Assembly (NCBI GenBank): GCA_035637315.1
Contig: DASPXK010000144.1
Coordinates: forward strand, 1-16,089
Length of the DNA stretch: 16,089 nucleotides
Direction: 5' to 3'
Origin: DASPXK01 sp035637315
GTDB lineage: Bacteria > Chloroflexota > UBA6077 > JACCZL01
Positions 1-5,613 of this stretch are shown piece by piece. Position numbers and translations under genes: made by a program. How positions within the stretch are numbered: position 1 is the stretch's first letter; every line of letters starts with the position of its first letter. The notes under the pieces are model-generated. The model was not told the origin of the DNA. It did no database searches and saw nothing but the letters and a program-made list of their open reading frames with translations.

Positions 1-799
1 CCATCTCGCGCATGAAGCCGTGGCCCGCGGCGGGGTACTTCGCCAGCTCGATGACGCCACCGGCGCTCGCATAGGCGGCGACGAAGTCCTCGGCCGTCGT
101 GGCAGGCACGACGTCGTCGGCCGCGCCGTGCAGGAACAGAACAGGCGGCAGCTCCGCGGGCTCGCCACGGTTGAGCATCTGCTGCGGATTGCCTTCCTGC
201 ATCGCGGCCTCGTCGACCCAGTACTGCAGCGACGCCTCGACGAGGCGCTGGCGCCCGAGGTCGCGCGCGTGGATGTAGCGGGCGTGGGCGTCGACGACTG
301 GCCAGCCCATGATGACGTAGGCCAGGCTGGCGTCAAGGTTCGGGTCCTCGGCGAGCGGGATCGCGGCGTAGCGTGGGTCGCGTGGGCGCATCGCGCTGAG
401 CATGATCTGCTGCCCGCCGCTCGAGAACCCCAGCCCGCCAACTCCCTCGGGGCTGGCGCCGAAGTCTGCCGCATGCGCCTTCAGCCAGCGGGTCGCGTAG
501 TTGATGTCGGCCTGCGCCGCGGGGTAGGGCGCCTGGCCGCCGAGGTGGAAATCGATCGCCACCACTACCAGCCCGCTGGCGGCGAGCGCTTCGTCAATCG
601 GCCCGTTCTGGGTGCGGTCGTTGCTCGTCCAGGCGCCGCCGTGCACCTCGAGTAGGGCGGGGAACGGCCCCGCCCCCTGTGGCTCGAAGACGCGTGCGAG
701 CCAGCTCTGCTCGGCGTCACGGAGATACTCGACGTCCCTCGATCGGGCCTCGTACCTCGCGGTTGGGTCGTACTGAGCGGGAGCGCGTTGAGTCAGCAT
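1..799 (-). CDS. alpha/beta hydrolase (carboxylesterase/BD-FAE-like), 3' end outside window
   Basis: The 266 residues visible read through to the left edge with no stop, so the C-terminus is missing. The fold is recognisable: an oxyanion-hole motif HGGAW at residues 53-57, the nucleophile elbow GFSSG with Ser126, an acid-loop motif HGAADDVVP with the likely catalytic Asp228, and GHGF with His260. The order and spacing match small dienelactone-hydrolase/BD-FAE-type esterases and S9-like peptidases, which cleave ester or peptide bonds. There is no signal peptide, so it is probably cytoplasmic. The ATG at 799 is preceded by GGAGGG with an 8-nt spacer, a good ribosome site, and this fixes the start even though the frame stays open further upstream into degenerate sequence. 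Substrate cannot be told. The gene lies directly downstream of an intron remnant. Confidence 0.85.
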   Translation of the reverse strand, partial: MLTQRAPAQYDPTARYEARSRDVEYLRDAEQSWLARVFEPQGAGPFPALLEVHGGAWTSNDRTQNGPIDEALAASGLVVVAIDFHLGGQAPYPAAQADINYATRWLKAHAADFGASPEGVGGLGFSSGGQQIMLSAMRPRDPRYAAIPLAEDPNLDASLAYVIMGWPVVDAHARYIHARDLGRQRLVEASLQYWVDEAAMQEGNPQQMLNRGEPAELPPVLFLHGAADDVVPATTAEDFVAAYASAGGVIELAKYPAAGHGFMREM

Positions 800-898
800 G
801 CTTCGTTCCCTCCGGGCGCAGACTATGGCACCGCGGGCCTGTGCGGTCAAGTCGGGCGGGCTCGCGGCGTGCGCCGCTCCTTCCACTTCGCGCAGATA

Positions 899-1003
899 CC
901 TTTGTCGATCAAAGCTTGTGGCGAAGGGCTCGGACAAGAGGGTCACGTCCGCTTGCCTGGTGGCGAGTGTGCTCGCTACGTCGGGAAAGCTCAGCGCGTG
1001 CTC
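899..1003 (-). pseudogene. possible remnant of an ABC-transporter substrate-binding protein
   Basis: This stretch reads, in the hydrolase frame, as about 35 residues containing LATRQADVTLLSEPFAT. That resembles the segment of NMT1/SsuA-type periplasmic binding proteins in which a 'sgq-DaallsEPf' pattern recurs. No start, signal peptide or remaining domain is visible. It sits between the broken end of a group II intron reverse transcriptase and the hydrolase ribosome site, so it would be a fragment left by a deletion. The similarity is short and recalled from family knowledge, so chance similarity in an open GC-rich frame is a real alternative. Confidence 0.25.
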
Positions 1004-1155
1004 TCTTCCGCTTCGGCACAAACGGACGCATCTCGAGACACCTTGTCGTAGAGCGCATGGAACCGCCGCGTGGCACTCGCCTTCGCGGCCCGATACAGTG
1101 CCCGCTGGAGCTCACGCGTCTTGTCGCGGGTGTGCTTAGCCAGTCCGGCATTCAC
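991..1155 (-). pseudogene. N-terminal stub of a group II intron reverse transcriptase/maturase
   Basis: A frame opening with GTG at 1155 behind a G-rich ribosome-like site encodes 54 residues beginning VNAGLAKHTRDKTRELQ and reaching RRFHALYDKV. This is the characteristic N-terminal extension and start of the RT0 region of bacterial group II intron-encoded proteins, which normally run 400-600 residues. After about 1031 the reading no longer resembles a reverse transcriptase and stops at 991. No YADD active site, maturase domain or endonuclease domain is present, so the product cannot function. It lies where such an ORF is expected, in domain IV of the intron RNA annotated here on the same strand. 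Confidence 0.7.
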
Positions 1156-1700
1156 CGACGCTTCCCCCCGTTGGGCACGCAGACCGAGTGCGGCTCCTTC
1201 CCTCCGCCGTGGTTCTGCTGCCACGGCCTCACCAGTACTATGAGCCGCTCCGACTCCCGCTCCGCTCTCCCCCACTTCACGGTCGTCCCGCTTATAGGGC
1301 TCGACGCTCCCCGTCCACCTCGCGGTCGGCACCCGCGCGGTCTCACGGCCGGGGCGGAGACGGGCCTCTCCTGTTCCCACGACGGCTGTGCCAGCGTTCC
1401 GCGCCCTCTACGCCGCGGGGTTCTTCGGGGCTGCTCCTCCAAGCGCTTGACCCCTTCCGTGGGCTTCGCCCAAGATACCCAGCTCGGCTCCCCGTTGGGC
1501 CCCTCGCGGGGCAATACTTGACGACGCGGCAGGCTTCGCTCCATGCTGCGGACCGCTGGCTTGCACCCTCCCTCGGAGGGCTCGACCCGCGCTTCGACGC
1601 CCAGGTCTCCCCAAACGCCGGCGGGCTGCTACAAAGGTGGCTTGGTCCCTCCTTTGGCCGGACTTGCACCGGCTAGTCGTCGTGAGCTTCCAGGACGCAC
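1031..1700 (-). ncRNA. 5' fragment of a group II intron (domains I to early IV)
   Basis: On the minus strand the element begins at 1700 with GTGCG, the group II 5' consensus, followed by the typical CCGGTGCAAGTCCGG segment near the 5' end of domain I. Two exon-binding sites can be identified. GTATCTTG at 1478-1471 is an 8-nt perfect complement of the flanking CAAGATAC (EBS1/IBS1). AGTATT at 1518-1513 pairs with the adjacent GATACT with one G-U wobble (EBS2/IBS2). EBS2 lies 5' of EBS1, as in known introns. Having both pairings points to subclass IIA or IIB rather than IIC. The reverse transcriptase stub occupies the 3' part. I see no domain V hairpin or 3' splice end, so the intron is 3'-truncated and cannot splice in cis. 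Confidence 0.82.
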
Positions 1701-1714
1701 GTATCTTGAGTATC
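1701..1714 (-). other. retained 5' exon target of the intron (IBS1 and IBS2)
   Basis: Reading on the minus strand, GATACT (1714-1709, IBS2) and CAAGATAC (1708-1701, IBS1) lie side by side and end exactly at the intron 5' boundary. They match the two exon-binding sites inside the intron fragment. This fixes the 5' junction and shows that the flank is the original insertion site. Confidence 0.75.
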
Positions 1715-1722
1715 TTCCCGCG

Positions 1723-1748
1723 GGGGAAGGGGCCTCCCCCCCTTCCCC
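1723..1748. repeat. GC-rich perfect hairpin upstream of the intron site
   Basis: GGGGAAGGGG at 1723-1732 and CCCCTTCCCC at 1739-1748 form a perfect 10-bp stem with a 6-nt loop. The arms share CCCCTTCCC/GGGAAGGGG with the hairpin at 5122-5145, so the two may belong to one dispersed family. No T-tract follows on either strand, which argues against a canonical intrinsic terminator. Confidence 0.6.
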
Positions 1749-1763
1749 CTTCCCCGTTGACTG

Positions 1764-1815
1764 GCGAGTCATGACCTCCTCCCACTCGTGACTCGCGACT
1801 CGTTACTCGCGACTC
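1764..1815. repeat. cluster of short GACTCGC-type repeats
   Basis: Several near-copies of GACTCGC or its complement lie close together (GCGAGTC, CGTGACTCGCGACTCG, TTACTCGCGACTC). The 15-mer GTGACTCGCGACTCG at 1788-1802 occurs again, reverse-complemented, at 11845-11859 within a glycosyltransferase gene. The rest of the 1701-1836 interval is pyrimidine-rich and holds no gene. Confidence 0.55.
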
Positions 1816-1823
1816 CGTCGCAC

Positions 1824-1829
1824 TATACT
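1824..1829 (+). promoter_or_regulatory. possible -10 element for the methyltransferase gene
   Basis: TATACT stands out in GC-rich surroundings and lies 7 nt before the GTG at 1837. Transcription from it would start at or next to that GTG, consistent with a leaderless message. No convincing -35 box is seen at the usual spacing. Confidence 0.35.
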
Positions 1830-1836
1830 CGCCGAG

Positions 1837-2493
1837 GTGGAGCGGCGAAGCGGACCCCGACTTCGGGGCGCTGATGTGTCCGTGAGCGCGGCCTCGGCGG
1901 CCGGCCGCCTCGGCTTTCTGCGCCACTTCCTGCGCAACCCGCGCCAGCTCGGATCGATCACGCCCAGCTCGCGCTTTCTAACGCGCGCGGTGGTCGAGCA
2001 GATCGACTTCGAGCGTGCCCGCCGGATCGTCGAGCTGGGGCCGGGCACCGGCGTCTTCACCCGCGAGCTGCTTCGTCGGCTGTCCCGGGACGGGGCGCTG
2101 CTGGCCCTCGATACGAATCGCGACTTCGTGGCCCTGCTGGCCTCAGAGCTGCCCGACCCTCGCCTGAGCGCCGTGCACGCCTCGGCCGAGCACGTCGCCG
2201 AGCACGTCGCGGCTCGGGAATGGGAGAGCGCCGACGTGATCGTCTCCGGTATCCCCTACACGCTCCTGCCGCGAGCGGTGACCACCACTATCGTTCACGC
2301 CTGCTGGCGCGCGCTGGCGCCCGCTGGCCTGTTCGTCGGCTACCAGTACTCGCCGTACCTGCGGCCGTTCCTAATGGCCCAGTTTGGTAACTGTCGGCTC
2401 AAGCTGGTGCTCCGCAACTTGCCACCGGCGGTCGTCTTCGCCAGCCGATCCGGGCTGGTCGTCGATTCGACGCGCCGTCGGCTGGCGGAGTAA
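1837..2493 (+). CDS. SAM-dependent methyltransferase, phospholipid N-methyltransferase-like
   Basis: The product is about 218 residues (or 203 if translation starts at the GTG at 1882). It has the Rossmann SAM-binding motif VELGPGTG at residues 65-72, the acidic LALDTN of motif II, and a preceding segment FLRHFLRNPRQLGSITPSS. That combination is typical of PmtA/COG3963 phospholipid methyltransferases and related rRNA-dimethylase-fold enzymes. The likely reaction is transfer of methyl from S-adenosylmethionine to a lipid headgroup amine at the membrane face; the substrate is inferred only from family. The start is uncertain: GTG 1837 lies 7 nt after TATACT and could be leaderless, while GTG 1882 better fits the usual N-terminal length. 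The kinase gene starts 3 bp after its stop, so the two are probably cotranscribed and translationally coupled. Confidence 0.85.
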   Translation: MERRSGPRLRGADVSVSAASAAGRLGFLRHFLRNPRQLGSITPSSRFLTRAVVEQIDFERARRIVELGPGTGVFTRELLRRLSRDGALLALDTNRDFVALLASELPDPRLSAVHASAEHVAEHVAAREWESADVIVSGIPYTLLPRAVTTTIVHACWRALAPAGLFVGYQYSPYLRPFLMAQFGNCRLKLVLRNLPPAVVFASRSGLVVDSTRRRLAE

Positions 2494-2496
2494 GCG

Positions 2497-4011
2497 GTGC
2501 CGCGCGCGTCGGTCGTCTCGCCAAAACGGGCTGTGCGGCCCGTCGTCCTGGCGCTCGACGTGGGGACCAGCTCGACCCGAGCCGAGCTTTACGACGCGCG
2601 CGGACGCTGGCTGCGTGAGCTGGGGGCCCAGCACCAGATCAGCCCACGGACCACGCCCGACGGTGGCGCCGAGATGGACGCGGATGAGCTGTTCGAGTCG
2701 ACCGCGCGCGCTCTGGACCAGGTTGTCGGTCGAGCGGCCCGCGAGGGGGTCGAGATCGCGGGGGTGGCGACCTCGACGTTCTGGCACGCGCTGCTGGGAG
2801 TCGGGCGGGATGGCCGCCCCACAACGCCCCTGTATCTGTGGGCTGACTCACGCAGTCGGCGTGCGATGCTCGAGCTTCACGCCCGCCTGGACGAGCGAGC
2901 GGTGCATGCCAGGACAGGCTGCGTGATCCACTGGAGCTATCTGCCGTCCAAGCTGCTCTGGCTGGCGCGCGCGGATCCGAACGCCTTCAGGCGCACGCAG
3001 ACCTGGATGTCGTTCGGCGAGTACCTCTACTTGCGCGTGTTCGGTCGAACGGTGTGCAGCATCTCGATGGCGTCTGGGACCGGCCTGTTCGACCAGAACC
3101 GCCGTGAGTGGGACGCCGGAGTGCTCTCCGAGCTGCCGGTTTCGGCCGAACAGTTCGCCCCACTGGGCGATTTCGACGCCCCGTTGCGCGGACCATGCGA
3201 CGAGTACGCCTCGCGCTGGCCGGCGCTGCGAGAGGTGCCCTGGTACCCCGCCGTCGGAGACGGGGCCTGCAGCAACGTGGGCAGCGGATGCGTCAGCCGT
3301 GAGCGGATGGCCTTGATGGTCGGCACGTCCGGGGCCTTGCGGGTGGCCTGGCGAGCGGGGCGAGCCACGGTCCCGTGGGGCGCCTGGTGCTACCGCGTCG
3401 ACGGGCGGCGTTTCGTGATGGGCGGCGCGTTGGCCAACGGCGGCAACCTGTTCGGCTGGATGCGCGATACGCTCAGGCTCGGGCGGATCGAGACCGCCGA
3501 GCGGGAGCTGGCGCGCATGGAGCCCGACGCCCACGGGCTAACCGTGCTGCCGTTCCTGGCTGGCGAGCGAAGCCCCGGGTACGCCCCAGACGCCCACGCG
3601 ATGATCCTCGGCCTCACCCTGGCGACGCGGCCGATCGATATCCTGCGGGCCGGACTGGAGGCCGTTGGCTTGAGCTTCGCGCGGCTGCACGAGATCCTGC
3701 TGGCAGCCGTGCCGGAGGCCCATCAGGTGGTGGCGACCGGCGGGGCTCTGCTTCACTCTCCCGCCTGGGTTCAGATCATCGCCGACGCGCTCGGGCGGCC
3801 GCTGGTCGTTTCACGCGAGCCGGAAGCGTCGAGCCGTGGGGCGGCCCTGCTGGCGCTCGAGGCGCTGGGCGCGCTGCCGAGCGTGGAAGAGGCGCCGGCT
3901 GGGTTTGGCCGAGTCTATGAGCCGGACCGCGAGGCGCACGAGCGGTACCAGGCCGCCCTGGAGCGCCGGCAGCGGTACTACCAGCAGCTTGTCGGCCGCC
4001 CGCACGAATAG
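2497..4011 (+). CDS. FGGY-family carbohydrate kinase, gluconokinase-like
   Basis: At 504 residues this is the normal FGGY length. The N-terminal ATPase core shows LALDVGTSSTRAELYD (residues 18-33), with the phosphate-1 Asp21 and GTSS. The middle holds WHALLGV, WADSRSRRA and ARTGCVIHWSYLPSKLLWL, then MSFGEYLYL and SMASGTGL. The C-terminal domain has MVGTSGALRV, the adenosine-loop ATGGALLHSPAW and EASSRGAALLALEAL. This pattern is closest to gluconokinase-type members, so ATP-dependent phosphorylation of gluconate or a related sugar acid in the cytoplasm is likely; exact substrate is not certain. The GTG start has GGAG 6 nt upstream, overlapping the stop region of the methyltransferase. No 6-phosphogluconate dehydrogenase or sugar transporter gene accompanies it here. 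Confidence 0.9.
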   Translation: MPRASVVSPKRAVRPVVLALDVGTSSTRAELYDARGRWLRELGAQHQISPRTTPDGGAEMDADELFESTARALDQVVGRAAREGVEIAGVATSTFWHALLGVGRDGRPTTPLYLWADSRSRRAMLELHARLDERAVHARTGCVIHWSYLPSKLLWLARADPNAFRRTQTWMSFGEYLYLRVFGRTVCSISMASGTGLFDQNRREWDAGVLSELPVSAEQFAPLGDFDAPLRGPCDEYASRWPALREVPWYPAVGDGACSNVGSGCVSRERMALMVGTSGALRVAWRAGRATVPWGAWCYRVDGRRFVMGGALANGGNLFGWMRDTLRLGRIETAERELARMEPDAHGLTVLPFLAGERSPGYAPDAHAMILGLTLATRPIDILRAGLEAVGLSFARLHEILLAAVPEAHQVVATGGALLHSPAWVQIIADALGRPLVVSREPEASSRGAALLALEALGALPSVEEAPAGFGRVYEPDREAHERYQAALERRQRYYQQLVGRPHE

Positions 4012-4022
4012 CCGAGTCGCGC

Positions 4023-4064
4023 CTCCCCCTCTCCCAAGCGTGGAGAGGGGCCGGGGGTGAGGGC
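4023..4064. repeat. GC-rich hairpin repeat, copy 1
   Basis: The repeat begins CTCCCCCTCTCCC, holds the hairpin CTCTCCCAAGCGTGGAGAG, and ends GGGGCCGGGGGTGAGGGCC. It starts 11 bp after the kinase stop codon. Repeats of this wording are common between genes in Chloroflexota and some other high-GC genomes. It has no T-tract, so it is not a classical terminator, although its stem could act as an RNA 3' stabiliser. Confidence 0.8.
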
Positions 4065-4070
4065 CACTGC

Positions 4071-4115
4071 CTCCCCTCTCCCACGCTTGGGAGAGGGGCC
4101 GGGGGGTGAGGGCCA
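4071..4115. repeat. GC-rich hairpin repeat, copy 2 with inverted stem-loop core
   Basis: This is a near-identical direct copy of the repeat at 4023-4064. Its hairpin core (CTCTCCCACGCTTGGGAGAG) is, allowing one base, the reverse complement of the core in copy 1. The outer sequence is direct while the core is inverted. The interval 4116-4178 holds nothing else I can name. Confidence 0.8.
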
Positions 4116-4191
4116 AGACCGCCGAGTTGACAGCCTGGCCGGGCGGGGCATCCTTGCCGAGCGGATGCTGGTCAGCGCGGAGGAGCACCAC

Positions 4192-5066
4192 ATGAACGGC
4201 AACGCGGCGATCGCCAGATCCTCAAGCGGGAGGGCATCCGCCCGAGCCTGACTCGGACCGAGCGGACACTCGTGAGCATGGCCGACGGCAGTCGTATCTG
4301 TCCGTGGCCGATCCTACTCAGGTGGAGGCGGCCGTGGGGGCGCTCGCCGAGGCCAGGGTCCGGTCATCCTGGTCGGCCAGGGAGTGCTCTACGCCGAAGC
4401 CTGCGATGAGCTTCGCGAGCTGGCCGAGCTCCTCCAGGCCGGTCGTGCCGACTATGAACGCCAAGAGCGCCTTTCCAGAGGACCACCCGCTCGCGCCTGG
4501 AGCGGCTGGCCACACCTGCACCGAGGCCAGGGATACCTTCCTCGACAGGTCCGACGTGATCTTTGGGGCCGGCGCCAGCCTGTCGATCAACCCGTACTCT
4601 CATCCGCTCCCAATCGGGAAGCGGCTGATCCAGCTCACCACCGACGAACGGGACATCAACAAGGACTACGTCGTCGACATCGGGCTGGTGGGCGACGCAA
4701 GCTGGTGCTCCGCCAGATGATCGAGCGCGCCACCCGGCGGATCGCCGAGCGCCCTTCGCGTGGTGGCGAGGTCACCGCCGAGGTCGCCGAGGTGAAGAAT
4801 GCCTGGCTGGAGCAGTGGATGCCGCGCCTGTCCTCCGACGACGAAAGGGCGCTGCCCATCGCCACCGAGCGCTATCGACTGACCAGCCTGACCGGCGACT
4901 ACACGAAGGTCGCGGCCGGCCTGGGCGCGCGTACAGCGAGCGAGTCCAGTGCGCCGCTGATCTCTCAGCCGCGATCCAGCGGGCCAGCAAGGTCACCCTG
5001 GAGGGAAAGCCAGCTCTGCTCGAGGTGATCACCCGACAGGAGCCTATCCTGTCGCGGTATGCGTGA
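4192..5066 (+). pseudogene. decayed thiamine-diphosphate enzyme (acetolactate synthase/decarboxylase-like)
   Basis: The start region is intact: GGAGGAG at 4179-4185 and ATG at 4192 give MNGNAAIA. The reading must then change frame repeatedly to follow the family, near 4216, 4300, 4358, 4439, 4698 and 4930. Pieced together it gives LKREG, RTERTLVSMADG, then VEAAVGALAEAR and LYAEACDELRELAELL of the central domain, PVVPTMNAKSAFPEDHPLA, FLDRSDVIFGAGASLSINP, DERDINKDYVVDIGLVGDA, and the C-terminal ATERYRLTSLTGDYTKVA and EGKPALLEVITRQEPILSRYA ending at TGA 5066. Most of the pyrimidine-binding domain (near 4230 and 4290) and of the diphosphate-binding domain (near 4845) is missing, including the GDG-type Mg/ThDP motif. 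An intact relative has about 550 residues; only about 290 codons remain, so no active enzyme is possible. Confidence 0.85.
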
Positions 5067-5078
5067 CCCAACCCCCAA

Positions 5079-5145
5079 GCCCCCTTTCCAGAAGGAAACG
5101 GGCAGCGTCTTTGAGGGGGTTCCCCCTTCCCTTTAGGGAAGGGGG
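5079..5145. repeat. tandem GC-rich hairpins between convergent genes
   Basis: CCCCCTTCCC (5122-5131) and GGGAAGGGGG (5136-5145) make a perfect 10-bp stem with a TTTA loop. A weaker hairpin (TTTCC with GGAAA, 5085-5098) lies just left of it. The strong stem directly abuts the stop codon of the minus-strand membrane protein gene and separates it from the plus-strand pseudogene. It could act as a bidirectional transcription barrier, but lacks a T-tract on either side. Its arms resemble those of the hairpin at 1723-1748. Confidence 0.65.
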
Positions 5146-5613
5146 TCAGGGGGTCAGGTTATCCATCCCTGTCCAGAGGCGGGCGTTCGCCGTCCAGAGA
5201 CTCGCGCTCGTGAGGACCAGTGAGACGGCGGCGGCGCCGGCCGGGAGCGTGCCCGGCAGGAGCACGGCCGCGACCTGTGTGGCGGCATAGGAGATGCCCC
5301 AGGCGACGATGTACCAGGGCGCGTTCTGAGAGAACAGGCGGCCGTCTCGGCGATAGACGTGGATCGCGCCGGCCTGCCACCAGCCGAGGGCGCCGCCCAC
5401 GGCCGCGCCCGCCAGCGCGGGCAGCAGCTCCAGCGACGTGCCAGCCAACACGAGATACAAACCAGCTGCGCTCGGCACGCCGATTAGATAAGCCCCGGCG
5501 AGTAGTCTGGAAACGGGCCGAGGGCGGCGGTAGGTCAGCGCCAGCAGGAGGATCATGGCGAAGCTGAGCGCCGTGGCTCCGAGCGCGATCAGCTGCCAGA
5601 TCGTCTCAGTCAT
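5146..5613 (-). CDS. small polytopic membrane protein of unknown function
   Basis: The 155-residue product starts at the ATG at 5613, which overlaps the stop of the preceding gene as ATGA, so translation is probably coupled. Hydrophobic segments at about residues 7-27, 38-56, 63-82, 98-118 and 123-143 predict four or five membrane passes. The central part, GWWQAGAIHVYRRDGRLFSQ followed by a tryptophan-rich helix, gives the loop-and-helix look of small integral membrane proteins such as the CcdC/DUF1453 type, but I cannot assign a family. Its fixed position after the zinc-ribbon protein gene suggests that the two products act together in the membrane. A strong hairpin follows the stop at once. 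Confidence 0.8.
   Translation of the reverse strand: MTETIWQLIALGATALSFAMILLLALTYRRPRPVSRLLAGAYLIGVPSAAGLYLVLAGTSLELLPALAGAAVGGALGWWQAGAIHVYRRDGRLFSQNAPWYIVAWGISYAATQVAAVLLPGTLPAGAAAVSLVLTSASLWTANARLWTGMDNLTP

Noticed and set aside
20..655. Plus-strand open frame of 211 codons over the hydrolase region
   Set aside because: The minus strand gives a clear catalytic triad and ribosome site; the plus reading is Arg/Val-rich and motif-free, so it is a shadow.
679..1791. Several long open frames on both strands over the intron region
   Set aside because: They are Arg/Pro/Ser-rich without motifs and arise because structured GC-rich intron RNA has few stops.
4127..4155. TTGACA at 4127-4132 as promoter of the thiamine-diphosphate pseudogene
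   Set aside because: The -35 match is perfect, but at 17 bp spacing the -10 position reads about ATCCTT, which is too weak to call a promoter.
5122..5145. Classical intrinsic terminator
   Set aside because: The stem is strong but neither strand has a following T-tract, so it is listed as a hairpin repeat instead.
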